A stretch of 64,000 nt of DNA, from assembly GCF_009649815.1 (NCBI RefSeq), contig NZ_WJIC01000001.1, forward strand, positions 1 to 64,000. The letters are read 5' to 3'. The notes under the pieces are model-generated. The model saw only the letters and a list, made by a program, of their open reading frames with translations. It was not told where the DNA came from and did no database searches. A program made the position numbers and the translations under genes. This document shows positions 53,711-62,471 of this stretch, piece by piece (position 1 is the first letter of the stretch; the number at the start of each line of letters is the position of its first letter). The DNA comes from Nocardia sp. SYP-A9097. Its GTDB lineage: Bacteria; Actinomycetota; Actinomycetes; Mycobacteriales; Mycobacteriaceae.

Positions 53711-54309
53711 CCGGCCGGAGTCGCTGCCACCGCCACCAGGGCATCGGCGATCTGGGCGCAGAAGACGTCAGCGTCATCGGTGCCGTGGGTGAGAGCCCGG
53801 AAGAGCGTCGCACCGCGCAATAGTTCGAAGACGGCGTCGGCATCGCAGTCCGGTGCGGCCTGGCCCAATTCCGCCGCACCGGTCAACAGCTCCCGGAGCA
53901 CCTCGCGGGTCGGGAGCTCGCCGCGGTCCAGCAGGCGGCGGTAGCTGTCGTGGTCGTCGTGATACTCCGAGAGCAGACCGGGAATGGCCGAGCGGGCCGC
54001 CGGATGGGCCGATGCGGCCAGGAACAGGCGAGTCCAGGCCAGCAGATCCGCCCGCAGATCACCACTCGGCTCGGGGTGCGCGAACTCGTCCAGAGCGAAG
54101 ATCGCGTCTTCCACCAGCGCCCGCTTACTGGACCAGCGGCGGTAGATAGAGGTGGTGACCACACCCGCGCGACGCGCCACCGCGGCAATGGTGGTGGCCT
54201 GGTACCCATCGCTGACCAGCAATTCCTGCGTCGCGGTCAATAGCTGTTCATCCAGCTGCGGATCGCGGGGACGTCCCGGGCCGGAGCGTATCGGCTGGGG
54301 TGCGCTCAC
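53686..54309 (-). CDS. TetR-family regulator
   Basis: A 207-residue TetR regulator. Helix-turn-helix: ATTIAAVARRAGVVTTSIY, followed by RRWSSKRALVEDAIF. The C-terminal ligand domain is of the TetR_C_11-like type (AIPGLLSEYHDD). GTG at 54309 is chosen since GGGAGG is placed properly upstream (GGGAGGACCCG-GTG). It is divergent from the unknown gene at 54439 across a 129-base region that holds a full KstR-type palindrome at 54360, so it could bind this site itself or share it with a distant KstR. Ligand unknown. Confidence 0.85.
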   Translation of the reverse strand: MSAPQPIRSGPGRPRDPQLDEQLLTATQELLVSDGYQATTIAAVARRAGVVTTSIYRRWSSKRALVEDAIFALDEFAHPEPSGDLRADLLAWTRLFLAASAHPAARSAIPGLLSEYHDDHDSYRRLLDRGELPTREVLRELLTGAAELGQAAPDCDADAVFELLRGATLFRALTHGTDDADVFCAQIADALVAVAATPAGQRMRPNQ

Positions 54310-54359
54310 CGGGTCCTCCCAAAACTTCTCGAAAAAATTTCCGGGTTTGAGGTTACATC

Positions 54360-54373
54360 TAGAACGTGTTTCA
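54360..54373. promoter_or_regulatory. KstR-type palindrome, TetR/unknown divergon
   Basis: TAGAACGTGTTTCA matches all 8 fixed positions of TNNAACNNGTTNNA, between starts at 54309 and 54439. Confidence 0.7.
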
Positions 54374-54438
54374 AATACGCTGTGCCTCGTATTCGAATTG
54401 TGTGGCCGCGGCCACATTCCAATGAGAGGTACTCGTCG

Positions 54439-55554
54439 ATGTTGACGCCCCAGGACGAACTGCTCTGCCACCAGCTGCCGACCACTTTCGACCACGTCCA
54501 GCAGAGTGACCTGCGCTGGACCGAGCGCGTGGTGATGTACGGCTTCGACAAGACCAAGCGGGTCAGCGTGATGACCGGTATGGCGCGGTACCCCAACCGC
54601 AACCTCATCGACGCCTACGCCATGATCACCATCGGCGACAAGGCACACACCATCCGCATGTCGCGGCAGATCGACACCCGCTACGACGGCCTCGGCTCCT
54701 GGACGGTCGGGCCGTTCACCTACGAGATCATCGAGCCCCTGAAGAAGGTGCGCGCGACCCTCGTCGACAATGAGCACGGCATCAAGCTGCAGCTCGAACT
54801 CGACGGGCAGTTCGCGGCTTACGAGCAGGAGCCCGCGTTCTTCCGCACCCGCGGCCGCGTGCGCGAGGATGCTCGGCGGTTCTACCAGAACGGAATCGTC
54901 TCCGGATTCCTGGAGGTCGAGGGCGAGCGCATCGAGATCGATCCCTCGAACTGGTGGTTCGGGCGCGACCACTCCTGGGGCACCCGGCACGGCGGTGGCG
55001 GCGGCGCGATCAACGAGGGCGGCGGCATCCTGCAGCCCGGCGAGATCCCGGACGGCGTCCTCTACTACATGGGCATCTTCCAATTCGATGACGAGCTGGT
55101 GCATTTCGCGCAGCGCGAGACCCCCGATGGCCACCGCTGGCACTTCGAGGGCAACGTACTGCCCCCGCTCGGCTCGGACGCCTCACCGCAGCCGGTGCGC
55201 GACGCGAGCCACGAACTGACCTTCCGCGACGACTTCCGGATTGTCAGCGGCGGCACCTTCAGCATCGTCGACGCGGCGGGCAAGACCCGCGAATTCACCA
55301 TCACCCCGGTCGGTGACTTCTGGCCCGGCCTGGCCGGCTACGACAACTACCGCGGCTACTCCTCGGGCGTCTGGAAGGGCGAGGAGTGGAGCGACAGCTT
55401 CGTCGCCGACCTCACCGACACCGCCGACCTCAAGCAGGTCAGCATGCTGAGCGAGACCTTCTGCCGCATCGAGACCGAGGGCAAGGTCGGCTACGGCCTG
55501 GTCGAAATGGTCTTCATGGGCCGCAATGAAAAGTACGGGTACGAGGGGTACTGA
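54439..55554 (+). CDS. Unknown protein, possibly lipocalin/CrtC-like beta-barrel
   Basis: A 371-residue protein without signal peptide. Repeated beta-type segments with Trp and Gly (WTERVVMYGFDKTKR, NWWFGRDHSWGTRHGG, GIFQFDDELVHFAQRE, GDFWPGLAGYDNYRGYSSG) suggest two lipocalin-like barrels, the fold seen in CrtC/AttH-type and DUF7065-like proteins. I cannot place a catalytic residue. ATG at 54439 follows GAGAGG. The next gene, an APH-like kinase, begins 2 bases after its stop, so the two form an operon headed by a KstR-type site. A lipid- or steroid-binding role fits both fold and control, but is inference. Confidence 0.75.
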   Translation: MLTPQDELLCHQLPTTFDHVQQSDLRWTERVVMYGFDKTKRVSVMTGMARYPNRNLIDAYAMITIGDKAHTIRMSRQIDTRYDGLGSWTVGPFTYEIIEPLKKVRATLVDNEHGIKLQLELDGQFAAYEQEPAFFRTRGRVREDARRFYQNGIVSGFLEVEGERIEIDPSNWWFGRDHSWGTRHGGGGGAINEGGGILQPGEIPDGVLYYMGIFQFDDELVHFAQRETPDGHRWHFEGNVLPPLGSDASPQPVRDASHELTFRDDFRIVSGGTFSIVDAAGKTREFTITPVGDFWPGLAGYDNYRGYSSGVWKGEEWSDSFVADLTDTADLKQVSMLSETFCRIETEGKVGYGLVEMVFMGRNEKYGYEGY

Positions 55555-55556
55555 GC

Positions 55557-56582
55557 TTGAGCACCGAACGACTGCCCGCAGAGCGGCTGGCAGCGGCCCT
55601 GGAACCGCATCTACACCAGAACTTCCCGGTATCCGGCGCCGCCCAGGTCCGTAGCTTCAATCGCACCGAACGCGGTTTCGCCACCGAGACATACCTTTTC
55701 GAGCTCGAGGACGAAAGCGGTACGCTGCCACTGGTTTTCCGGCGGCCACCGGAGATGTCACTGTTCCCGGACTACGACCTGCTGCGGCAGGTGCTGGTCA
55801 TGCAGCGGCTGGCCACCACCGATCTTCCGGTGGCGACCCCGATCTGGCTGGACCGGACGGACGAGCAACTGGGCAGCCCGTACTTCGTGATGAGCAGACT
55901 GCCGGGCACCGCGCCCGGCGACTATCCGTCATATCACGTCACGGGCACCTATTTCGAGGCCACGCCCGAGCAGCGCGCCCGCATGTGGTGGGGGTGTATC
56001 GACACCATCGCCGATATCCACCAGTTGGATTGGCGGGCACTGAATCTGGACTTCCTGGCGCTGCCGAAACATGGCGATCAGCCGGTGGAACAGGTCGTCA
56101 ACTACCTGGACGCGACCTTGCGCTGGGCAACCGAAGGCGACCTTCCGGAGACCTACGCCAAGGCCATCACGTACCTGCGGGACAACCTCTACGAACCCGA
56201 GCATCTCACCCTCTGCTGGGGTGACTCGCGTATGTCGAACATCCTGTACGACGAGGACTTCCGAGTCACCGGCGTGCTCGACTGGGAGATCGCGTACCTC
56301 GGGGACCACGAGGCGGATCTGGCCTGGATGCTGTTCATGGACTGGGCCAGCTCCACCTTCGAAGGCCACGACCCGCTGCCCGGTACGCCGACCCGCGAGG
56401 AGACCATCGCCTACTACGAGAAGCGCACCGGAATGCAGGTGCGCAACCTGGTCTACAACGAGATCCTGGCGGCCGTACTGCTGTCGGTTCCGTTGCTGCG
56501 CATGGCGAATCGGATCCAACTCCCGCCGGAGATGAATATCACCGGCTTCTGCACCACCCGAATCGAGCAGCTGCTGCCCTAG
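55557..56582 (+). CDS. APH-family phosphotransferase (ACAD10/11-like kinase)
   Basis: A 341-residue protein of the aminoglycoside-phosphotransferase fold. Brenner-type motif LCWGDSRMSNILYDED has Asp and Asn intact but Trp in the place of His, and the DFG-like motif is VLDWEIAYLGDHEADL. The same Trp occurs, as I recall, in mycobacterial relatives next to acyl-CoA dehydrogenases, so this is a subfamily trait. Human ACAD10/11 kinases phosphorylate 4-hydroxy-acyl substrates, which is a reasonable model in this catabolic setting; antibiotic resistance is unlikely. TTG at 55557 directly follows the upstream stop. Confidence 0.84.
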   Translation: MSTERLPAERLAAALEPHLHQNFPVSGAAQVRSFNRTERGFATETYLFELEDESGTLPLVFRRPPEMSLFPDYDLLRQVLVMQRLATTDLPVATPIWLDRTDEQLGSPYFVMSRLPGTAPGDYPSYHVTGTYFEATPEQRARMWWGCIDTIADIHQLDWRALNLDFLALPKHGDQPVEQVVNYLDATLRWATEGDLPETYAKAITYLRDNLYEPEHLTLCWGDSRMSNILYDEDFRVTGVLDWEIAYLGDHEADLAWMLFMDWASSTFEGHDPLPGTPTREETIAYYEKRTGMQVRNLVYNEILAAVLLSVPLLRMANRIQLPPEMNITGFCTTRIEQLLP

Positions 56583-56600
56583 CGGCTGCTTCGCAAAAGG

Positions 56601-56634
56601 ACTCCGCCCCCGGGACTGGCACCGGGGGCGGAGT
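56601..56634 (+). terminator. Terminator after the APH-like kinase
   Basis: ACTCCGCCCCCGG (56601-56613) pairs perfectly with CCGGGGGCGGAGT (56622-56634), then TTCTTTG. It also lies just beyond the end of the convergent MFS gene (56647). Confidence 0.85.
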
Positions 56635-56646
56635 TCTTTGTTCCGG

Positions 56647-58176
56647 CTAGTGGGATTCGACCAGATCCTGCGCCGGAACACTCTCCGGCGCTGCGGCTTT
56701 CGCGCCCCGCATCAGGAAGAAGGCGACCACACAGGCGGCCAGCACGCTGATCGCACCCGCCGTGAAGGTGATGGACATGGCGCTCGTGAACGCCTCCCGG
56801 GCCGCCGCGACAATCGTGGCGTCACCGCTGTTGATGGCCGGGGCGAGATTCTCGCGGACCGTGTCCGGAGCCGACTCCGGCATGCCATCGGTGTACGAAT
56901 TCGCCAGGATCGCACCGAGAATCGCCACGCCCAGCGCGCCGCCGGTCTGCTGAATCGTGTCGTTCAGCGCCGAACCGACACCGGCCTGCTCCGGCGGCAC
57001 CGCACCCATGAGCGCACCGATCGCGGCGGGCATGGCCAGACCCGCGCCGCCACCGACCAAGGCCATGGCCACGGCGGGCATCCAGAAACCGGAGTCGACG
57101 GTCAGCGTGGTGAGCACCCCGGTACCGGCCGCCAGCACCAGCAGGCCACCGATGGTCATGGTGCGCACGCCCAGCTTGCCGACCAGTCCGGCACCGACAC
57201 CCTGGCAGACCAGCGCGGCCAGGGCCATCGGAGTGAAGGCCACCGCGGTCTTGATCGGCGAGTAGCCGAGCACGAACTGTAGATACTGCGTAAGCACCAG
57301 CAGCAGACCGGCATTGGCGAAGACCACCAGCACCAGGGAGAAGCTGGAACCGGTGAAGACGCGATTGCGGAACAGGTGCATCGGCACCATCGGGTGCTCG
57401 GCCTTCAGCTCACGAATAATGAAGGCGGAGAAGCCGATCACGGCCAGGATCAGTGACGGCCAGACACCCTCGATGCCCTTGGCCGGGAATTCGATAATGG
57501 TCCAGACCAGCGCGGTGGTGCCGACGATGGACAGCACCATGCCCGACAGATCCGGCGTGGTCCACGGGCCCTTCGACTCCGGCATGAGCGCCAGCGCGGC
57601 AATAATGGCGACCGCGGCGATCGGAACATTCAGCAGGAAGACCGAACCCCACCAGAAGTGGTTGAGCAGTACGCCACCCATGACCGGGCCGCCGACCATA
57701 CCGACCATGGCCACCGCACTCCAGGCGGCAATGGCCTTGGGGCGTTCCTCCTCGTCGAACACGGTGATCAGGATGGAGAGCGTGCTCGGCATGATGAGCG
57801 CGCCGCCGATTCCCATGATCACGCGGCCCGCGATCAGCGTTTCGGGTGTCGAGGCGTAGGCGGCCAGCAGCGAGGCGGCGCCGAACAGGGCCAGGCCGAT
57901 CACCATTACCAGCCTGCGGCCGAAACGGTCCGAGAGGCTGCCCGAGGTGAGCAGCAGGCCCGCGAAGACCAGGATGTAGGAGTCCAGCACCCACTGGATG
58001 TCCTGGGTGGTGGCGCCCAGATCGGTGGAGAGCTGCGGGATCGCGACATTGAGCACCATATTGTCGATCACCAGCACGAGCGAGCTCAGGCAGAGCACGA
58101 TCAGAATCAGCCAGCGCCTCGGATTGCGCTGTGCCACGGGTGAAGTCACCGCCGCGGCCAAGTCCTTCGCAGTCAT
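56647..58176 (-). CDS. MFS drug exporter, DHA2 (14-helix) family
   Basis: A 509-residue membrane transporter. Fourteen hydrophobic helices can be counted. The DHA2 motif A is GSLSDRFGRRLVM, motif C-like GPVMGGVLL lies in helix 5, and the N-terminal VLVIDNMVLNVAIPQLS with Asp in helix 1 is typical of EmrB/QacA proteins that export lipophilic drugs by proton antiport. ATG at 58176 is preceded by GGGGAAAG; earlier in-frame starts lie inside the operator. Divergent from a TetR gene, with a perfect 14-bp-arm palindrome between, so it is under TetR control and induced by its substrate. Confidence 0.92.
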   Translation of the reverse strand: MTAKDLAAAVTSPVAQRNPRRWLILIVLCLSSLVLVIDNMVLNVAIPQLSTDLGATTQDIQWVLDSYILVFAGLLLTSGSLSDRFGRRLVMVIGLALFGAASLLAAYASTPETLIAGRVIMGIGGALIMPSTLSILITVFDEEERPKAIAAWSAVAMVGMVGGPVMGGVLLNHFWWGSVFLLNVPIAAVAIIAALALMPESKGPWTTPDLSGMVLSIVGTTALVWTIIEFPAKGIEGVWPSLILAVIGFSAFIIRELKAEHPMVPMHLFRNRVFTGSSFSLVLVVFANAGLLLVLTQYLQFVLGYSPIKTAVAFTPMALAALVCQGVGAGLVGKLGVRTMTIGGLLVLAAGTGVLTTLTVDSGFWMPAVAMALVGGGAGLAMPAAIGALMGAVPPEQAGVGSALNDTIQQTGGALGVAILGAILANSYTDGMPESAPDTVRENLAPAINSGDATIVAAAREAFTSAMSITFTAGAISVLAACVVAFFLMRGAKAAAPESVPAQDLVESH

Positions 58177-58220
58177 TTCTTTCCCCTTCGGAGTGCCTTC
58201 CGCACAGTGTGCGGTGTTGT

Positions 58221-58251
58221 CGAACACTGTACGGCATCCGTACAGTGTTCG
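58221..58251. promoter_or_regulatory. TetR operator between MFS and TetR genes
   Basis: CGAACACTGTACGG (58221-58234) and CCGTACAGTGTTCG (58238-58251) are perfect inverted arms around CAT. A related half-site CGAACGCTGTA follows at 58258-58268. The position between the divergent starts fits dual repression. Confidence 0.88.
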
Positions 58252-58300
58252 CAAAACCGAACGCTGTATTAGACTTTCGAAGAGCGAAGGAGCCGAAACC

Positions 58301-59059
58301 ATGGGCGAGGCAGAACAGCAGATTCAATCGGTGTGGACCCGGGAACCGCAGCGCAGCCGTCGCCGCGATCAGCCCGCGCTCAGCCGGGATCAGATCGTCT
58401 CCGAAGCGCTCGCCCTACTGGACGAGGAGGGCATGGAGGCGCTGAGCATGCGCAAGCTCGGCACCCGGCTCGGCGCGGGCGCGACCTCGCTCTATACGCA
58501 TGTGGCCAATAAGGAAGAGCTCATGGAGCTCATTACCGATGCGGTATTCGGTGAACTCGACCCGCTGGTCGTGGGATCCGAGGGCTGGCGCGCGGCCATG
58601 CTGGCCTTCAGCCACGATCTGCGCGCGATGATGCTGCGGCATCCATGGCTGTCCTCGGCGCTCGGCGAAATGGGCCTGCTCTACCTCGCGCCGAATATGT
58701 TGCGGCTCAACGAATCCGTGCTCACCCTGCTCGAAGATGCCGGCTTCCCGCCCGACGACGCCGACACCGCCGTGACGGTGATCTTCTCCTTCGTCATCGG
58801 CTTGGCGCTGAGTGAGGCCGCCGCCGCCATCACCATTCGGCGCAGCGGCCTCGACGAGGTCGAGTGGTATCGAAAGCTCATGCCCGCCGCCGAAATCGCC
58901 GCCAGGCCCTACCCGACCCTGCATCGGCGCTATATCAACTTCGACGAGAAGACCGCCGGGCCCGACGTCGATCTGCATCGGATGCGGACCGGGGCCTTCG
59001 ATATTCAGATCAACCGCATTCTCGACGGGCTCGATCCGGAGTTTCGCGCCGGACGCTGA
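58301..59059 (+). CDS. TetR-family regulator of the MFS exporter
   Basis: A 252-residue TetR protein with a TetR_C (tetracycline-repressor-like) C-terminal domain. The helix-turn-helix is EALSMRKLGTRLGAGATSLY with THVANKEEL after it. ATG at 58301 (MGEAEQQIQSVWT) follows GAAGGAG. A palindromic operator lies 50 bases upstream and the MFS exporter is divergent, so it most likely represses both genes until a drug binds. No close co-directional gene follows; a broken LtrA gene lies beyond. Confidence 0.9.
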   Translation: MGEAEQQIQSVWTREPQRSRRRDQPALSRDQIVSEALALLDEEGMEALSMRKLGTRLGAGATSLYTHVANKEELMELITDAVFGELDPLVVGSEGWRAAMLAFSHDLRAMMLRHPWLSSALGEMGLLYLAPNMLRLNESVLTLLEDAGFPPDDADTAVTVIFSFVIGLALSEAAAAITIRRSGLDEVEWYRKLMPAAEIAARPYPTLHRRYINFDEKTAGPDVDLHRMRTGAFDIQINRILDGLDPEFRAGR

Positions 59060-59104
59060 ATCAGGCTGCGGCAGTGGATATTCGGCGGCGATGAGCCGGG
59101 GCCT

Positions 59105-59326
59105 CCAGCATGACGGACCCGGCCGGCAGCACCGCGAGCGCGGTGAGCAGTGCCCGCGAATACCGCCATACCGACCACGCCTACCAGACCGAAGGTGGTG
59201 ATCAGCCGGTGCGCGACATTGTCCCGATCGGCGCGATTGGCATGCACCGCATACAGCGACGAAGACCAGATCCCCGAAGAGTTCGAACCAGGTGGCACGG
59301 CGCGGAGTGAGCTGCGGGTCTGACAT
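59105..59326 (-). pseudogene. LtrA-family membrane protein remnant
   Basis: From an ATG at 59326 the frame gives MSDPQLTPRRATWFELFGD, the conserved N-terminus of LtrA-type membrane proteins, but after ~30 residues it turns into non-hydrophobic Arg-rich sequence. In another frame the stretch AVHANRADRDNVAHRL and a hydrophobic helix (about 59130-59245) continue the same family. So the gene has lost its first helices and is shifted; the remaining ~300 residues of a normal LtrA (~380) are missing. The region 59060-59402 has no intact gene. Confidence 0.7.
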
Positions 59327-59402
59327 TCCCGCAGCGTATCGACCGATAGCCGCCGACGCCCCTGCTCGCGGCCCGTATTCCCTTACGGCGAACAGGAATT
59401 GA

Positions 59403-60143
59403 TCAGCGCCCGGTCGGGAGGTTCGCGCCACCGGTGACATCCAGGACCACACCGGTGATGAAGCCATTGGTGGCGAGGGAGTGCACGGCGCGGGCGAGCT
59501 CCTCCGGATGGCCGACCCGGCCGACCGGGGTGGTGGCGGCCAGGCCGTCGAAGAGGTTGCGGCGCTGGTCATCCGGGATACGGTCCCACCACGGGGTGTC
59601 GATGACACCCGGGGAGACGGCGTTGATGCGGATGGGGGCGAGTTCGACGGCGAGCGGGGGGACCATGGCCTGCAACGCGCCGTTGATTGCGGCCAAACCG
59701 GCGGTGCCCGCGAAGGCGGCACGGGCGGAGGCGGCGGTGATCAGGGTGACCGAACCGGTCGGATTCAGGTGCGGGAGTGCGGCTTTCAGAATGCGGACCT
59801 GGGGCCAGAACTTCTGGGTGAAGCCGGACTCCAGATCGTCCAGGTTCAGGTCGGCGAAGACACCGCTGCCGGCCGCGCCACTGACCGCGATGACCAGGTG
59901 GTCGACGGGGCCGGACTGCGCGAAGAAGGCCGCGATTTCGGCCCGGTCGGTGGCGTCCATGCGGTAGCCGGTGCTCTTGCCGCCGATACGGGTCAGGGCG
60001 GCGTCGATCTTGTCCTGGGTGCGGCCGGTAATGATCACCTCGGCCTGCGCCGCGGCGAAGAGGGTGGCGGTGGCCTCGCCGATGCCGGAGCTGCCGCCCA
60101 TGACGACTACGCGCTGCGCGGTGGCCGAATCCGCTGTGGTCAT
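59403..60143 (-). CDS. SDR-family protein lacking the YxxxK motif
   Basis: A 246-residue protein of the SDR fold. The cofactor motif GGSSGIGEA is at ~18-26 and the PG motif AVSPGVIDTPWW is present, but in place of Tyr-x-x-x-Lys the sequence reads AGLAAINGALQAM, so both catalytic Tyr and Lys are replaced. The Ser position is ITAASA. It may use another mechanism or be a non-catalytic binder; a group of atypical SDRs with similar sequence exists. ATG at 60143, with GAAAGG upstream. It is divergent from a TetR gene with two tandem operators between them. Confidence 0.87.
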   Translation of the reverse strand: MTTADSATAQRVVVMGGSSGIGEATATLFAAAQAEVIITGRTQDKIDAALTRIGGKSTGYRMDATDRAEIAAFFAQSGPVDHLVIAVSGAAGSGVFADLNLDDLESGFTQKFWPQVRILKAALPHLNPTGSVTLITAASARAAFAGTAGLAAINGALQAMVPPLAVELAPIRINAVSPGVIDTPWWDRIPDDQRRNLFDGLAATTPVGRVGHPEELARAVHSLATNGFITGVVLDVTGGANLPTGR

Positions 60144-60181
60144 GTCGAATGCCTTTCGGTTGGTGTCCCGCCCTATGCTTA

Positions 60182-60228
60182 CGAGACTCGCAGTCTCGAC
60201 AACGCCGTTATCGAGACTTTTAGTCTCG
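60182..60228. promoter_or_regulatory. Two tandem TetR operators
   Basis: Inverted repeats CGAGACT-N3-AGTCTCG occur at 60182-60198 (spacer CGC) and 60212-60228 (spacer TTT), 30 bases centre to centre. They lie between the divergent SDR and TetR starts, 34 bases before the TetR gene. Confidence 0.9.
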
Positions 60229-60261
60229 GCAAATCGGTGAGTTGAGTCACAGGAGGTCGGC

Positions 60262-60831
60262 ATGGAACGTCCGCATACCGGGCGGCGGCGCAATGAGGCG
60301 ACGCACCAGGCGATTCTGGACGCCACGCTGGAGCTGCTCGCGAAGTCCGAAGGGGCGACGGTGAATATCGACGCCATCGCGCGGACGGCCGGGGTCGGGA
60401 AGCAGACCGTCTATCGATGGTGGCCGTCGAAGGGGGCGCTGCTGCTGGACGCGCTCACCGATCGGTCCGAACAGGACGTGCCCGCCGTGGACACCGGGTC
60501 GCTGCGCGAGGATCTGTTGATTCTGATCGAGTCCACATTCGCGGGGGCACAACGTAAACCGACCGCACCCGCGCTGCGGACCGTGGTGCGGGAAGCCGCG
60601 TGGGATGACCACCTCGCCGAACTCATGCGGAAGTTCACCCTGGAACGGCGGGAAGTCGCGCGGGAGATTCTCGCGCGGGGACAGCAGCGGGGAGAACTAC
60701 GGGCGGACGCGGATCTGGATCTGATGCTGGATCAGTTCTACGGATTGTTCTGGTATCGGTTCCTGATCGGGCACGCACCGCTGGATCGAGAGACCGCCGC
60801 GGAATTTACCGACGCGCTGCTGAAACAGTAA
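60262..60831 (+). CDS. TetR-family regulator of the SDR gene
   Basis: A 189-residue TetR regulator with DNA-binding segment VNIDAIARTAGVGKQTVYRWWPSK and a TetR_C_11-like C-terminal domain (YGLFWYRFLIGHAPL). ATG at 60262 has AGGAGG at 60251-60256. The tandem CGAGACT/AGTCTCG operators in front fit autoregulation and control of the divergent SDR gene. A hairpin follows its stop directly. Ligand unknown, perhaps the carbonyl or quinone-type substrate of the SDR. Confidence 0.9.
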   Translation: MERPHTGRRRNEATHQAILDATLELLAKSEGATVNIDAIARTAGVGKQTVYRWWPSKGALLLDALTDRSEQDVPAVDTGSLREDLLILIESTFAGAQRKPTAPALRTVVREAAWDDHLAELMRKFTLERREVAREILARGQQRGELRADADLDLMLDQFYGLFWYRFLIGHAPLDRETAAEFTDALLKQ

Positions 60832-60860
60832 CGCCCGCACCATGATTCGTGGTGCGGGCG
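60832..60860. terminator. Terminator between TetR and catalase genes
   Basis: CGCCCGCACCA (60832-60842) pairs perfectly with TGGTGCGGGCG (60850-60860), loop TGATTCG. It follows the TetR stop immediately and lies 14 bases from the convergent catalase end. Confidence 0.85.
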
Positions 60861-60873
60861 CTGCGTTCTTCTT

Positions 60874-62334
60874 CTAGCTGTTCATCCCCGCGCGCACGCC
60901 TTCCTCGATGCGCTTGCCCAGGTCCGAGTCCACGCTCTTCCAGTACTCGAAGACCCGGCTCAGCACCGGCTCCCGCACGCCGCCGAGCACATGGCCAACC
61001 ACATTGCCCACCAGGCGATCTCGCTCACCGTCGTCGAGCACCTCGCGAACCATGGTGCCCGCCTGGGTGAAGTCGCCGTCCTCGGCGTGCTCGATATAGC
61101 CCGCGTGCACCATGGTCGGCTCGAAGTCCCAGATACCGCCGTCGGGTGCGAGCTCCGGCTCGGCGTGCGGGCCGCCGAACGAATTCGGTGCGTACACGGG
61201 CGTATTCGCGTCGTTGTACGCGTACCGCATCGCGCCCTCCTTGGAGTAGGAGTTCACCTGCGCCGCCTTGGCCTGGTTGGGTGGCAGCTGCGCGTAATTG
61301 GTGCCGATGCGGTAGCGGTGCGCGTCGCCGTAGGCGAAGACGCGGCCCAGCAGCATCTTGTCCGGTGAGAAGCCGATGCCCGGAACCACGTTCGAGGGTT
61401 CGAAGGCGGCCTGCTCGATCTCGGCGAAGTAATTGCCCGGATTGCGGTTCAGTGTCCACTTGCCGACCTCGATCAGCGGGTAGTCCTGATGCGACCACAC
61501 CTTGGTCAGATCGAACGGGTTGAACCGGTAGCCCGCCGCGTCGGCGAGCGGCATCACCTGCACATGCAGTGTCCAGCTGGGGAATTCGCCGCGCTCGATG
61601 GACTCCCACAGATCCTGGCGGTGGAGATCCGGATCGGTGCCGGCGAGGGTGTCGGCCTCGGCCTGGGTCAGGCTCCGCACACCCTGATCGGTCTTGAAGT
61701 GGTACTTCACCCAGAAGCGCTCACCCGCGGCATTGATCCACTGGTAGGTGTGCGAACCGTAGCCGTTCATATGCCGGTAGGACCTGGGGATACCGCGATC
61801 GCCCATCAGCCAGGTCACCTGGTGTGCGGTCTCCGGGCGCAGGGTCCAGAAGTCCCACTGCATATTGTGATCGCGAAGTCCGTTGCCGGGCAGGCGTTTC
61901 TGCGATCGGATGAAGTCCGGGAACTTGATCGGATCCTTGATGAAGAAGATCGGGGTGTTATTGCCGACCAGGTCGTAATTGCCGTCGGGGGTGTAGAACT
62001 TCACCGCGAAACCGCGCGGATCGCGCCAGGTGTCGGGGCTGCCCTGCTCACCGGCGACGGTGGAGAAACGCACCAGCGATTCGGTGCGCGCGCCCGGCTG
62101 GAACAGCTTGGCCTTGGTGAAGCGGCTGACATCGCCGGTAACCACCAGTTCGCCGAACGCGCCCGCACCCTTGGCGTGCACAATCCGCTCGGGCACCCGC
62201 TCGCGGTTGAACTGGGCCAGCTTCTCGATCAGATAGTGGTCGTGCAGCAGGATCGGACCCTGGGTTCCGGCGGTGAGCGATTCGTCGTCGCTGACTACCG
62301 GGGTGCCGGTATCGGTGGTGGTCGGCTTGGTCAT
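60874..62334 (-). CDS. Heme catalase (small-subunit, clade 3 type)
   Basis: A 486-residue monofunctional catalase. The distal His is in [13 protein letters not shown], the distal Asn in [12 protein letters not shown], and the proximal heme-ligand Tyr in [14 protein letters not shown]. The length, without the large-subunit C-terminal flavodoxin-like domain, fits the small-subunit group. It breaks down hydrogen peroxide in the cytosol. ATG at 62334 ([10 protein letters not shown]) has GGAGG in front. It lies alone; the regulator is not evident in the 137 bases upstream, where I see no gene. Confidence 0.95.
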   Translation of the reverse strand: MTKPTTTDTGTPVVSDDESLTAGTQGPILLHDHYLIEKLAQFNRERVPERIVHAKGAGAFGELVVTGDVSRFTKAKLFQPGARTESLVRFSTVAGEQGSPDTWRDPRGFAVKFYTPDGNYDLVGNNTPIFFIKDPIKFPDFIRSQKRLPGNGLRDHNMQWDFWTLRPETAHQVTWLMGDRGIPRSYRHMNGYGSHTYQWINAAGERFWVKYHFKTDQGVRSLTQAEADTLAGTDPDLHRQDLWESIERGEFPSWTLHVQVMPLADAAGYRFNPFDLTKVWSHQDYPLIEVGKWTLNRNPGNYFAEIEQAAFEPSNVVPGIGFSPDKMLLGRVFAYGDAHRYRIGTNYAQLPPNQAKAAQVNSYSKEGAMRYAYNDANTPVYAPNSFGGPHAEPELAPDGGIWDFEPTMVHAGYIEHAEDGDFTQAGTMVREVLDDGERDRLVGNVVGHVLGGVREPVLSRVFEYWKSVDSDLGKRIEEGVRAGMNS

Positions 62335-62471
62335 TCGACGCCTCCTTCGGATGCGGGAAGTGCACATGCGGGGCAACGACCCAGGTAGGAGGGGCGCACC
62401 CACGACACAGTCGACATCTACGACAGTGCCACAACCTTGCGCCATTTTCTGGAATTAGTCAAGAAAAGGAT

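Noticed and set aside
55557..56582. Aminoglycoside resistance gene
   Set aside because: The protein has the APH fold but its motif LCWGDSRMSN and its operon fit the acyl-substrate kinase subgroup.
58415..59722. 435-codon minus-strand frame under the TetR gene
   Set aside because: It only contains a short LtrA-like piece near 59240-59326; the rest is antisense to the TetR gene. I report the LtrA piece as a pseudogene.
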